Shown: in pieces, positions 55,802 to 64,000 of the stretch
How the letters are laid out: every line of letters starts with the position of its first letter
Position numbering within the stretch: the first letter of the stretch is position 1
DNA from: CAZXEU01 sp965207385
Lineage (GTDB): Bacteria; Bacteroidota; Rhodothermia; Rhodothermales; Bin80
Length of the DNA: 64,000 nt
Direction of reading: 5' to 3'
Assembly (NCBI GenBank): GCA_965207385.1
Contig: CBDBLZ010000005.1
Location: forward strand, 79,594 to 143,593
Made by a program: the position numbers and the translations under genes
The notes under the pieces: model-generated
Told to the model about the DNA's origin: nothing
Database searches by the model: none
The model's input: only the letters and a program-made list of their open reading frames with translations

Positions 55802-56100
55802 AGCTCCGTATTACCCGAAATGCGGTAAGGCTTCGGCTATCCGAGGGCGAGGTATCCGCGCTGGTGCACGGCGGCAGCGTTGCCGAGAGCGTGCAGTTTC
55901 CGGGAAACAGCCTGCTCTCGTACGCGGTCGAAGCGGCTGGCGACAGTGTCGGTGTCCGGTTTGCGGAGGGACAGATCCGGATTGAGGTCCCTGCGGCCCA
56001 CGTAATCAGGTGGGCGGAGCCGGGGAATGTGGTCCTGTGTAACAGTCGCCTGGACGGCATAAGGGTTGTGGTGGAGAAAGACCTGCCTTGCAGGCACTGA
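55798..56100 (+). CDS. DUF7009-like small protein in the molybdoenzyme operon
   Basis: 100 residues. The pattern KLRITRNAVRLRLSEGEV, VQFPGNSLLSYAVE and the C-terminal VVVEKDLPCRH match an uncharacterised Bacteroidota family (DUF7009), known to me only from sequence. It is mostly predicted beta strands with one conserved Cys near the end; no signal peptide or membrane segment. ATG 55798 overlaps the fdhD stop and the gene ends 12 nt before the fdhF-like start, so it is inserted between a cofactor-sulfuration factor and the enzyme. That context suggests a maturation or binding role, which is inference. Confidence 0.75.
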   Translation: MKLRITRNAVRLRLSEGEVSALVHGGSVAESVQFPGNSLLSYAVEAAGDSVGVRFAEGQIRIEVPAAHVIRWAEPGNVVLCNSRLDGIRVVVEKDLPCRH

Positions 56101-56111
56101 ACAATGAGGGC

Positions 56112-58385
56112 ATGAAGAGCACAGACAGCAAAAAGAAGCTGCGCGTTTCCGCACCGGAGACCGCTGCCGCGGGACCTGCATCCGTTGTCAGCTCGGCCCG
56201 GCACGCCGTGCGTGAAGCGGGACTGGCGCGCAGCGTGCGCGCTCTTCGTCGGGTAAACCAGAAAGGCGGATTCGACTGCCCGGGCTGTGCATGGCCCGAG
56301 CCTGAAAAGGCGTCACCGGCGGAGTTCTGCGAAAATGGAGTCAAGGCCGTCGCGGCAGCTGCCACGACGCGCCGCATTACGGCTCCCTTCTTTAGCACCT
56401 GGAGCATCGACGATCTGCAGAAGAAGTCCGACTACTGGCTCGGGCAGCAGGGAAGGCTTACGGCACCCATGCTGCTGCCCGAGGGCAAGAGACACTACGA
56501 ACCCGTCTCGTGGGACCAGGCCATGGCCCGACTGGCTGCGCGCCTGCGCACGCTGCCATCCCCGGATGAGGCGGTATTCTACACCTCTGGTCGCACAAGC
56601 AATGAGGCTGCGTTTCTGTTTCAGCTGCTGGTGCGCAGATTCGGTACCAACAATCTGCCGGACTGCTCGAACATGTGCCACGAATCCAGCGGGATGGGCC
56701 TGAAAGAAGTCATTGGGGTCGGCAAGGGTACCGTTACGCTGCAGGATTTCGAGCTTGCGGACCTGATCTTTGTGATCGGCCAGAATCCGGGTACCAATCA
56801 TCCCCGGATGCTCTCCACGCTGGAGCGTGCCGTGCAGGCCGGGGCCCGCATCGTGCACGTCAATCCGCTGCCGGAGGCGGGCCTTATCCGATTCCGGCAT
56901 CCGCAAAAGCTTGCCGGAATCGCCGGGCGGGGTACGCCGCTCGCCAGTGTTTTTGCGCAGGTTCGCATAGGTGGCGACATTGCGTTCCTGAACGCCGTAA
57001 TGAAGCGGCTCTTCGAAGAGGAGCAGCACCAACCCGGCACCGCTTTTGATCACGCCTTCATCGAGCAGCACACGGAGGGCTTTGAGCATTTCCGCGCTAG
57101 CCTCGAGAATGTATCCCTGGAGGAGCTGGCCGAATCTGCGGGAGTCAGCACGGAAACCGTGCGCAAGGTGGCGCAGTGCGTCATGGATTCAAAGCGCATC
57201 ATCGTGTGCTGGGCCATGGGGCTGACCCAGCACGAGCATGCCATTGCCAACGTGCAGAGCATCGTGAATCTCCTGCTGCTCAAGGGCAGCATTGGCAAAC
57301 CGGGAGCCGGCGTCTGCCCGGTGCGGGGCCATTCCAACGTACAGGGCGACCGGACAGTCGGCATCACGCCCAGGGCGTCGGAGGAATTCCTCGATCGGCT
57401 CGGGAAGCGCTTTGGCTTCGAGGCGCCGCGCACTACCGGCTACGACACGGTAAATGCCATCCGTGCCATGCATGCGGGCAACGTGCGGGTATTCGTTGCC
57501 ATGGGCGGCAATTTCCTGTCGGCCGCGCCGGATACCGCCTACACGGCAGAGGCACTGGGCCGATGCGAAATGACGGTGCATGTTTCCACGAAGCTGAACA
57601 GAAGTCACCTGACGCCGGGGCGCGAAGCGCTGATTCTGCCGTGCCTGGCGCGCACCGAAAGGGACCGGCAGCAGAGCGGAGAGCAGTTTGTTTCCGTCGA
57701 GAATTCGATGGGCATTGTGCATTCCTCGCGTGGACACATGGAACCGGCCGCTGACGGGCTTCGAAGTGAGGTAGCGATCGTTGCATCCCTGGCCAGGCAG
57801 ACGCTCCTGGAGCGCGAACCCTGGCAGAGTTTTGCACGCGACTATGACGCCATTCGCGACGCAATAGCCGACGTAATTGGGGGATTCGAAGACTACAATG
57901 AGCGCATTCGCCTCCGGGGCGGGTTTGCGCTCCCCAATCCAGCCCGCAGCGGACGCTTTGAAACCGGCTCCGGCAAGGCGCACTTTACTGTACACGACGT
58001 GCCGGAGTTTGCAGCGGCAAAGAACGAGTACGTAATGATGACTATTCGGAGCCACGACCAGTTCAATACCACCGTCTATGGCCTGGACGACCGCTACCGG
58101 GGTATCAGGGGCGGTCGCCGCGTCATCATGCTGCATCCGCAAGACGTTGCAGATGCGGGACTGGAGGCAGGCCAGTGCGTTACACTTGTCAGCTGCTACC
58201 ATGGCAAGGAGCGCCGCGCAGAAGGATTCGCCGTCGTGCCGTACCCGCTACCCAGACAATGCGCCGCAACGTACTTTCCGGAGGCCAATGTCCTGGTACC
58301 CGTCGATCATACAGCCCGAGGCAGCAATACGCCGGCATCGAAATCCGTGACCATCCGTCTGGAGCCATGCGAAAAAGCAGCGTAA
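56112..58385 (+). CDS. FdhF/YdeP-family molybdopterin oxidoreductase
   Basis: Bis-MGD oxidoreductase of about 757 residues in the formate-dehydrogenase-alpha-like group. N-terminal CxxC in GGFDCPGCAWPEP (C56, C59), no further ferredoxin-type clusters. FYTSGRTSNEAAFLFQLL and the metal-ligand region DCSNMCHESSGMGL with C189 as probable molybdenum or tungsten ligand. Later LKGSIGKPGAGVCPVRGHSNVQG, then the C-terminal dinucleotide-binding domain (RSHDQFNTTVYGLDDRYRGI). No selenocysteine codon is involved. ATG 56112 is chosen; a TTG at 56088 would add eight residues. True substrate is unsettled in this family (acid resistance and formate oxidation have both been proposed). Followed by cofactor genes mobA and moaA. 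Confidence 0.9.
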   Translation: MKSTDSKKKLRVSAPETAAAGPASVVSSARHAVREAGLARSVRALRRVNQKGGFDCPGCAWPEPEKASPAEFCENGVKAVAAAATTRRITAPFFSTWSIDDLQKKSDYWLGQQGRLTAPMLLPEGKRHYEPVSWDQAMARLAARLRTLPSPDEAVFYTSGRTSNEAAFLFQLLVRRFGTNNLPDCSNMCHESSGMGLKEVIGVGKGTVTLQDFELADLIFVIGQNPGTNHPRMLSTLERAVQAGARIVHVNPLPEAGLIRFRHPQKLAGIAGRGTPLASVFAQVRIGGDIAFLNAVMKRLFEEEQHQPGTAFDHAFIEQHTEGFEHFRASLENVSLEELAESAGVSTETVRKVAQCVMDSKRIIVCWAMGLTQHEHAIANVQSIVNLLLLKGSIGKPGAGVCPVRGHSNVQGDRTVGITPRASEEFLDRLGKRFGFEAPRTTGYDTVNAIRAMHAGNVRVFVAMGGNFLSAAPDTAYTAEALGRCEMTVHVSTKLNRSHLTPGREALILPCLARTERDRQQSGEQFVSVENSMGIVHSSRGHMEPAADGLRSEVAIVASLARQTLLEREPWQSFARDYDAIRDAIADVIGGFEDYNERIRLRGGFALPNPARSGRFETGSGKAHFTVHDVPEFAAAKNEYVMMTIRSHDQFNTTVYGLDDRYRGIRGGRRVIMLHPQDVADAGLEAGQCVTLVSCYHGKERRAEGFAVVPYPLPRQCAATYFPEANVLVPVDHTARGSNTPASKSVTIRLEPCEKAA

Positions 58386-58957
58386 CGGGACTGGTGCTGG
58401 CCGGAGGGCGTAGCACGCGATTCGGCTCGGACAAGGCGCGCCATGCCTGGCGCGGGAGGCCGCTGATTGAGCATGCGGTCTCGGCACTGCAAGACGTGGC
58501 GGATTCAGTGCTGATAGGCGCGGGATCCCATGCGCGGCCCTACGAAGTGGCAGGAGCACGTACCATCCGCGACCGGTTTGCGCACTGTGGTCCGCTTGGC
58601 GGCCTGCATGCCGGTCTGTCGCATTCCTCCTCGCCATGGGTTCTGGTCGTGGCCTGCGACATGCCAGCCGTGACGGCCCCTTTGCTTCGCGGCATTCTCT
58701 CCGAGATTCACGGCGGCCTGTCTTGTGTGGTCAGTCGCACACCCGGCGGGCGCCTTCACCCGCTTTGCGCGGCGTATCATGTAAACCTCCTGCCACTCGT
58801 GGAATTACATCTCCGCACAGGCCAGCTAGCCATGCACGCGCTCATCCGTGCGGCAAACGGTGTCCGCTACCGCGTTGTGGCGCCGGAGCTGGTCTTGAAC
58901 GTCAACAGCACGCGAGATCTCGTCAAGCTGGAGCAGGCGCAATGCTACTTGAACTGA
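58367..58957 (+). CDS. mobA: Molybdenum cofactor guanylyltransferase MobA
   Basis: Adds GMP to molybdopterin to make MGD, the form used by the upstream oxidoreductase. 196 residues. N-terminal nucleotide-binding TGLVLAGGRSTRFGSDKA, then GPLGGLHAGLSHS and VVACDMPAVTAPLL (the metal-binding CDMP motif), and RLHPLCAAYHV. Its ATG lies inside the last codons of the oxidoreductase gene with GGAG close by; the long upstream open frame from 58175 is out of place. Its end overlaps moaA by 16 nt. Confidence 0.92.
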   Translation: MRKSSVTGLVLAGGRSTRFGSDKARHAWRGRPLIEHAVSALQDVADSVLIGAGSHARPYEVAGARTIRDRFAHCGPLGGLHAGLSHSSSPWVLVVACDMPAVTAPLLRGILSEIHGGLSCVVSRTPGGRLHPLCAAYHVNLLPLVELHLRTGQLAMHALIRAANGVRYRVVAPELVLNVNSTRDLVKLEQAQCYLN

Positions 58958-60033
58958 ACCTGCTGACGGATGCGCCAGGCTCCGGCGACAGCGCCGGCGC
59001 CCTGGTACCGGAGGACTTTGCCCTGTCGTTTGAGGCCGAAAAGGGCCGGCGTCATGTGCTGGACGACGGCTTTGGCCGGCGCCACACGTATCTGCGGATT
59101 TCGCTGGTCGAAAACTGCAATCTGCGCTGTCACTACTGTATGCCGGAGGAAGGGCTGGCCTGGACTCCGGATGCGCAGCTTTTGACGGATCTCGAGGTGA
59201 TCCGGCTTGCGAGGCTGTTTGTAGGGGAGGGAGTAACCAAGATTCGCCTAACCGGTGGCGAGCCGCTGCTGAGACCCGGCATAGAATCCATTGCCGAGGC
59301 CTTGGGCGCGATGGACGGGCTCGAAACCCTAGCCCTAACGACCAACGGCCTGCTCTTGCCAAAGAAGTTCGACCGCTTGCACCGTGCGGGGCTGGGCCAG
59401 ATCAACATTAGCCTCGACACCCTGAAGCCCGAGCGCTTTGAAGCCATTACGCGGCGCCGGGGACTGGAGCTCGTCGTGCGTGCCATTTCCGAGGCCATCG
59501 AGCGCGGCTACGATCCTGTCAAGGTCAACTGCGTCGTCATGCGCGGCCTCAACGAAGATGAGCTGTGCGACTTTGTGGACTGGACCCGGGAGGTGCCGCT
59601 GGAGGTCCGGTTCATAGAATTCATGCCTTTCGATGGCAACCAATGGGATTCCCGGCGCCTTTACTCCTATGCGGAGATGGTGCGGGACATTCGGCAGAAA
59701 TATCCGCTGAAACGCGTTACGGGCTCGCGGCACGATACATCGAAGACCTTCCGTGTGCCCGGCTTCAGGGGCACCGTCGGATTCATTACGTCGATGACGG
59801 AGAATTTCTGCGAAGGCTGCAACAGGCTTCGCATAACGGCCGACGGCAATCTGAAGGTATGCCTCTTTGGCGCAGCGGAGACAAGTCTTCGCGACGCCAT
59901 GCGCGGTGGTGCCGAAGACGACGAATTGCTGGAGACCATCAGCCGGGCCGTAGCCCGAAAGCATGCCCGCCACGCAGGCATGCACAATCTGGCCGTCATG
60001 CAAAACCGGCCGATGATAACCATCGGAGGATAG
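58942..60033 (+). CDS. moaA: GTP 3',8-cyclase MoaA
   Basis: Radical-SAM enzyme starting molybdopterin synthesis from GTP. From ATG 58942 the product is 363 residues. The SAM cluster cysteines are in ENCNLRCHYCMP (C59, C63, C66); the C-terminal GTP-side cluster has the expected CxxC-x13-C pattern (C290, C293, C307). It begins with about 45 extra residues before YLRISLVENCN. The GG terminus expected of MoaA is present (MITIGG). The open frame from 58636 runs inside mobA and is not used. moaC, moaD/E and moeA must lie elsewhere. Confidence 0.95.
   Translation: MLLELNLLTDAPGSGDSAGALVPEDFALSFEAEKGRRHVLDDGFGRRHTYLRISLVENCNLRCHYCMPEEGLAWTPDAQLLTDLEVIRLARLFVGEGVTKIRLTGGEPLLRPGIESIAEALGAMDGLETLALTTNGLLLPKKFDRLHRAGLGQINISLDTLKPERFEAITRRRGLELVVRAISEAIERGYDPVKVNCVVMRGLNEDELCDFVDWTREVPLEVRFIEFMPFDGNQWDSRRLYSYAEMVRDIRQKYPLKRVTGSRHDTSKTFRVPGFRGTVGFITSMTENFCEGCNRLRITADGNLKVCLFGAAETSLRDAMRGGAEDDELLETISRAVARKHARHAGMHNLAVMQNRPMITIGG
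60025..60030 (+). promoter_or_regulatory. Shine-Dalgarno site of the EEP-family hydrolase gene
   Basis: GGAGGA lies within the last moaA codons with a 6-nt spacer to ATG 60037, so translation of the hydrolase is likely coupled to the end of moaA. Confidence 0.7.
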
Positions 60034-60036
60034 GCC

Positions 60037-60849
60037 ATGCTCTGGATTCTTCCGCTTCTGTTCTTTGCTGCCGGATCCGACACGACGCTGAAGGTCATGT
60101 CATTCAACATCCGCTACGACAACCCGGCAGACGGGGAGCATAACTGGCAGTACCGCAGGGAGGAAGTGGCTGGCATCGTAAGCATGGCGGATATTGCCGG
60201 CGTGCAGGAGGCACTGCACACGCAGATGCAAGCGCTCGTTGAACTATTGCCTGACTACGAATACGTGGGCGTCGGGCGCGACGACGGCAAGCAAGCGGGT
60301 GAATACGCTCCCATCTTCTATCGAAGCGACCGCTTTGCCTCGGTGCGACACGGTACGTTCTGGCTTTCGGAAGAGCCTGATGTGCCGGGGAGCAAGAGCT
60401 GGGACGCTGCCATAACCCGGATTGCAACCTGGAGCGAATTTGCGGACCTGGCCAGCAGGGACACCTTCTTCGTATTCAATACGCATTTTGATCACCGCGG
60501 CAGAGAAGCAAGGGAGAAGAGCGCAGCCTTGCTCTTGGCCAGAATCGAGGAGATTGCCGGTGCAGCACCTGTCATTGTTCTGGGCGACTTCAACGCCGTA
60601 CCCGAATCGGAGGTCTACCGCACGATGACTGCCACGCGGCTGGTTGACGCGCGCCCAGCCGCCCTGACGCCTCCTGAAGGGCCAGCCGGGACGTTCAGCG
60701 GATTCACGACGGAGCCGAGAGGTCGGATCGACTATGTATTCGTCGACCGTGCCGTGCAGGTGAAGGCATTCACCACCCTTGCCCGCTTCACGGCATCGGA
60801 TCATCTGGCCGTGCTCGCCCGAATCGACGTGGCCGCCGGGGGGCGCTAG
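60037..60849 (+). CDS. Secreted endonuclease/exonuclease/phosphatase-family hydrolase
   Basis: 270 residues. A short hydrophobic leader (MLWILPLLFFAAGSD) precedes the EEP fold: MSFNIRYDNP, GVQEALHTQ (metal Glu), FNTHFDHRGREAREKSA, IVLGDFNAVPES and the terminal RIDYVFVD and ASDHLAVLARI catalytic Asp-His pair. Members close to this type hydrolyse phosphodiesters, sphingomyelin or inositol phosphates outside the cell; the substrate cannot be fixed. It begins 3 nt after moaA, probably by transcript sharing only. Its stop overlaps the convergent ppc stop. Confidence 0.88.
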   Translation: MLWILPLLFFAAGSDTTLKVMSFNIRYDNPADGEHNWQYRREEVAGIVSMADIAGVQEALHTQMQALVELLPDYEYVGVGRDDGKQAGEYAPIFYRSDRFASVRHGTFWLSEEPDVPGSKSWDAAITRIATWSEFADLASRDTFFVFNTHFDHRGREAREKSAALLLARIEEIAGAAPVIVLGDFNAVPESEVYRTMTATRLVDARPAALTPPEGPAGTFSGFTTEPRGRIDYVFVDRAVQVKAFTTLARFTASDHLAVLARIDVAAGGR

Positions 60850-63641
60850 CCCGTGCTCTGCATCGCTGCAGCGATGCCGTTAATGCTCAGAAACAGAGCC
60901 CGGGAAACGCGCTCACGACGCTCCGCAGGGCCATGCCGGTAGCGTTTGATGAGTTCAACCTGAAGGAGGTTGAGAATGTCCGTGTATGGATTGCGCAGGG
61001 CTATGGACTTTCGAATCACGGGGTTGTGGCCAAGTAGTTCAGTCTGTCCCGTGATCCGTAGAATCGCCTGCCGGGCAAGGTCAAACTCGGCAGCAAGCTG
61101 CTCGTGGAAGCACGCGGATTCTGCCAGCTGCGCATACTCCCTCGCGATACTGGGGCGCGCCCTGGCCATTTCGCGCTCGGCATTGCCGATGATGGCCCGG
61201 AAAAACGGCCAAGACCGGTACATTTCCCTGAGTTCATCCAGCGCCCCCTCCCTGATAGCGGCCTCCAGTCCCGCGCCGATGCCGTACCATCCGGGCACGA
61301 TATAGCGTGTCTGCGTCCACGCAAAGACCCACGGAATGGCTCTCAGCCCCTCGAAGTCTACCTCGCTCGCAGACTTGCGAGATACCGGTCGCGAAGCGAT
61401 CGGAATCCTGCTAATGAGCTCGATGGGAGTAACCGAAGCATACCACTGCCACAGCCGCGGATCCTGCACCAGCGCCCGATACGCCTGCATGCTGCGGGCC
61501 GCTATGCGCTCCATGATCTCGGCATGGGCAGCCTCCTCGGCCCCGGCAGTCGCCCGGGTATGCGACAGCAGTGTAGCACCCGTGATTTGTTCGAGATGCC
61601 GATGGGCAATAGCTGGCAGCGCGTAGCGGTAGGATATCACTTCGCCCTGTTCAGTGAACCGGATCCGCCCGTTGAGCGCGACGCCCGGCATGGCCATGAT
61701 GGCCTGGCCCGCGCGTCCGCCGCCACGTCCCACGGTACCTCCACGCCCGTGGAATAGCCGGACACTCACCCCGTGGTCGCTGCACGTGCGCGCGATACGC
61801 TCTTGCGCCTTGTGCAGCGCCCAGTTGGCCATCCAGTATCCACCATCCTTGTTGCTGTCCGAGTATCCAAGCATGATCTCCTGAAATTGGCCCCTGGCTG
61901 CAAGGTGCCGGCGGTAGATCGGCAGAGCAAAGAGCTTGACCAGAAGGTCTTCGGACCTGTCGAGATCTTCAATCGTCTCGAAGAGGGGCACAACATCGAG
62001 GCACGATTCGACCTGGCCATCGCGGTCGCGCCAGATGCCTACCTCCTTTCCGAGTAGCAGGACTTCCAGGAGGTCGCTGACCTCGTGCGTCATGCTTACC
62101 ACGTAGCTCCCCAGCGCGGCCGGCTCAAGCTTCACCATTTCCCTTATCACCTCGAAGGTAGCCAGCACTTCCGCTGCAGCGGCGGGGGTTTCGTGCGACT
62201 GGGAAACAAGGGGGCGCGGATTGGCGAGCTCCGAGACCAGGAGAGCCACCTTTTGTGATTCTGGCAGGTCCCCGTAGCCGGATGTCATGCCGGCAAGACC
62301 CAGCAGACAGCTCACAGCTACCTCGTGCTGCAGGCTGTGCTGTCGAATGTCCAGGGCCGCGAGGTGGAATCCGAAAGTCTGAACACGGATCAGGATGCGT
62401 CCCAGTCTTCCTTCGTCTATAAGGAAGCCAAATCCCGTATGTCGCAGCGCCGAAGCCAGTAGCGCCAGGTCGTTCTTGAATTGGTCTACGCCGTAATCGG
62501 CTGGTGCCTCCGGATTAAGCAGGGCCTCCAGGCGCACGATCATGAAGCTCAGCTTGTACCGCAGTGGTTCATGCTGAAAGAGGCGCTGGACATGAGGTGG
62601 CAGGGTCAGGGCCTTCGCGTCTTCTGCGATGGAGGCATAGAACTCATCCGGAAACTCAACCTTTCGGTCCGAGATGCTGAGCTCCCGCCGCAGGGCTTCC
62701 AGGTCATGGATGTAGCGCCGCAGGGCCTTGCGACGCTGCTTGGCAAGGGTCTTGCGCGTTACCTCGGCCGTGACATTGGGGTTGCCGTCTCGATCACTGC
62801 CTATCCAGGAACGGTACTTCAGAAAGGGGGGGAGACCGCGGCAGTCGCCGAAATGTCGCAGCAGGGCCCGCCGTACATCCTGGTGTATGCGGGGCACGGT
62901 CTCCCAGATGGCGTTGCGGAGGAAGTAGAGGCCGTATTCCACTTCGTCAATCACGGTTGGCCGACTCGAGTGAATCTGGTCCGTGGCCAGCAGAATGGAA
63001 ATCTGGTCGCGAATGCTCTGAAGCAGATCGATACGCTCGTACGGGGTGGGGCGCATATTGCGCCACCTGCCTATTTGCTCGGCCAGGTCCTGTTGCTTGT
63101 AGAGGATGGTGCGCCGACGCGCTTCCGTAGGATGTGCCGTCAGTGTGGGCTGTATGTCCAGGCCCCCCAGGGCCGCCAGGATGTCATCAAAGGTATATCC
63201 GCGCCTTTTCAGTTCGCCGACGGATTCGTCTATGGATTCCGGCCGGGGCCTCTCGTCTGCGTCCTTCGCCCGATCGCGGTTGATGCGGATGATCTCCTGC
63301 TGTTCGCTCTGGTTGACCAGGTGAAAGAAGGCTGTATAGGCGCGCAGCAGCCACTCTATGTCCGCAAGGCCGAGTTCGGCAATGAGCGCGGCCGCTTGTT
63401 TTCTCTTGGCGGGATTACCCTCGTGCATGGCCTGCTTTGCCAGCAATCGAAGGTGCTCGACCAGGAGCACGATGCGCTCCCCGGCCTGCTCATGGATGGC
63501 ACGTCCGAGCAGCGAACCGAGAAGGTTAACGAGCCTGCTGAGCGGAAGGGAAATTCCCGTACCCTTCGCCTCAATCCGGATTCTTTCGAGCGGCTCCGCC
63601 AGGACCTCACGCAAGTCGGTGGCAACGTCAGGGCGCATCAT
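60846..63641 (-). CDS. ppc: Phosphoenolpyruvate carboxylase
   Basis: Carboxylates PEP to oxaloacetate, refilling the TCA cycle and feeding aspartate-family and arginine synthesis. 931 residues. The catalytic His is in LTAHPTEARRRT; the second active-site stretch is LGYSDSNKDGGYWMANW and the third is FHGRGGTVGRGGGRAGQAI. The C-terminus ends MQSTG, keeping the terminal Gly that closes the active site. ATG 63641 (or 63638) follows a TTG at 63644. Its start overlaps the stop of the upstream minus-strand DUF6503 gene by about 14 nt. Confidence 0.97.
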   Translation of the reverse strand: MMRPDVATDLREVLAEPLERIRIEAKGTGISLPLSRLVNLLGSLLGRAIHEQAGERIVLLVEHLRLLAKQAMHEGNPAKRKQAAALIAELGLADIEWLLRAYTAFFHLVNQSEQQEIIRINRDRAKDADERPRPESIDESVGELKRRGYTFDDILAALGGLDIQPTLTAHPTEARRRTILYKQQDLAEQIGRWRNMRPTPYERIDLLQSIRDQISILLATDQIHSSRPTVIDEVEYGLYFLRNAIWETVPRIHQDVRRALLRHFGDCRGLPPFLKYRSWIGSDRDGNPNVTAEVTRKTLAKQRRKALRRYIHDLEALRRELSISDRKVEFPDEFYASIAEDAKALTLPPHVQRLFQHEPLRYKLSFMIVRLEALLNPEAPADYGVDQFKNDLALLASALRHTGFGFLIDEGRLGRILIRVQTFGFHLAALDIRQHSLQHEVAVSCLLGLAGMTSGYGDLPESQKVALLVSELANPRPLVSQSHETPAAAAEVLATFEVIREMVKLEPAALGSYVVSMTHEVSDLLEVLLLGKEVGIWRDRDGQVESCLDVVPLFETIEDLDRSEDLLVKLFALPIYRRHLAARGQFQEIMLGYSDSNKDGGYWMANWALHKAQERIARTCSDHGVSVRLFHGRGGTVGRGGGRAGQAIMAMPGVALNGRIRFTEQGEVISYRYALPAIAHRHLEQITGATLLSHTRATAGAEEAAHAEIMERIAARSMQAYRALVQDPRLWQWYASVTPIELISRIPIASRPVSRKSASEVDFEGLRAIPWVFAWTQTRYIVPGWYGIGAGLEAAIREGALDELREMYRSWPFFRAIIGNAEREMARARPSIAREYAQLAESACFHEQLAAEFDLARQAILRITGQTELLGHNPVIRKSIALRNPYTDILNLLQVELIKRYRHGPAERRERVSRALFLSINGIAAAMQSTG

Positions 63642-64000
63642 CAAGCGGCGTTAGCGTCACGTTTTCTGTCAGGATTTCGGAAAGAAGGGAAACGGCACTC
63701 TGTTCGAACAAGGCATCGAAGCGTTCAATGGGATCCTCGGGACTCGAAAGAGAATCCGAAACGTAATTGTGGTAATCGGCAAACCGCACCCCCGAGATTG
63801 TCCGAACGTTGAATGCTTCACGAAATCGGGTGCCGCCATCACCCGTATGGAATGTATAGGCCAAGTAATCCATCGTGTAGCGGTCACGGTGAAACCAGTA
63901 CACGTAGCGGTCTTCGAAGTCACGCCCGCCGCCTTCTTCAAAGAAAGTTACCTCGATCTTGTCGTACGGCTCTCCCCGGATGGTGCCCTGTCCCAGATAG
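63628..64000 (-). CDS. DUF6503-like protein (start outside window)
   Basis: Only the C-terminal 123 residues or so are in the window; the frame stays open to base 64000. The stretch YDKIEVTFFEEGG, RYVYWFHRDRYTMDYLAYTFH and TRFREAFNVRTISGVRF resembles DUF6503, a Bacteroidota family of secreted or lipid-anchored beta-rich proteins of unknown function. It reads into the ppc start, so the two genes are probably co-transcribed. Confidence 0.75.
   Translation of the reverse strand, partial: YLGQGTIRGEPYDKIEVTFFEEGGGRDFEDRYVYWFHRDRYTMDYLAYTFHTGDGGTRFREAFNVRTISGVRFADYHNYVSDSLSSPEDPIERFDALFEQSAVSLLSEILTENVTLTPLDDAP

Noticed and set aside
56676..56678. Selenocysteine at the FdhF active site
   Set aside because: The ligand codon is TGC (Cys), not TGA, and the frame has no internal TGA.
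58175..58366. N-terminal extension of MobA from the upstream open frame
   Set aside because: It would overlap the oxidoreductase gene by 190 nt with Arg-rich nonsense; the ATG at 58367 starts exactly before the nucleotide-binding strand.
58636..58941. N-terminal extension of MoaA
   Set aside because: The extension is the out-of-frame reading of mobA and lacks any MoaA similarity.
62481..63812. 443-codon plus-strand frame opposite ppc
   Set aside because: Antisense of the PEP carboxylase gene, which carries all catalytic motifs; composition is shadow-like.

Overview
This is a high-GC, gene-dense chromosomal segment of a Bacteroidota-like bacterium. Porin-secretion (type IX secretion, T9SS) components are present: a PorU sortase, PorV, and at least two further proteins with C-terminal sorting domains. 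The arginine pathway uses an N-acyl-ornithine carbamoyltransferase, and families typical of that phylum appear (DUF5683, DUF7009, DUF6503). High GC, frequent GTG/TTG starts and clear Shine-Dalgarno sites at some genes fit a Rhodothermota/Rhodothermales-like lineage better than classical Bacteroidia. That placement is inference; there is no rRNA in the window.

Layout. 1-4.2 kb: end of lolD, nadA, a convergent outer-membrane protein and an MBL-fold hydrolase. 4.3-17.5 kb: an envelope/secretion cluster in one direction: porU, porV, an M6-like protein whose HExxH site is lost, a metallopeptidase/beta-propeller/barrel fusion, a TlpA-like thioredoxin and a DUF5683 protein; the last four are coupled by 4-nt overlaps. 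17.6-18.7 kb: a decayed dicarboxylate symporter pseudogene and tRNA-Arg(CCG). 18.7-25 kb: a CPBP protease fused to DUF2007, cdsA, a small membrane protein, mutL, tilS and hpt. 25-31 kb: a 0.6-kb stretch without a recognisable gene, a giant duplicated leucine-rich-repeat T9SS cargo, a small lipoprotein and an HD-domain hydrolase. 31-38.3 kb: a frameshifted polysaccharide-deacetylase-like gene, an EamA transporter, mutS, purD and an NHL-repeat protein.

38.3-48.5 kb is a contiguous branched-chain amino-acid cluster, ilvB-ilvN-ilvC-leuB-leuA-leuC-leuD-cimA, preceded by a 527-bp leader. It makes leucine, and it makes isoleucine precursors from pyruvate through citramalate; ilvD and a transaminase are not here. 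Facing it on the minus strand is an arginine cluster, argG-argC-argD-argF'-argB-(argE-like), tightly overlapped and running through N-acylated intermediates to citrulline and argininosuccinate; argB is split by one extra base. 54.9-60.0 kb is a molybdoenzyme cluster: fdhD, a DUF7009 protein, an FdhF/YdeP-type oxidoreductase, mobA and moaA. The window ends with a secreted EEP-family hydrolase, PEP carboxylase on the minus strand, and the 3' part of a DUF6503 gene.

Points of most interest: a MutL that has lost its zinc-dependent endonuclease residues; the catalytically dead M6-like T9SS protein beside porUV; the duplicated and expanded LRR protein; an ArgF' whose acyl-specificity position is Ala; the small DUF7009 protein built into the formate-dehydrogenase-like operon; and two genes each broken by a single extra base, which may be real or assembly error.
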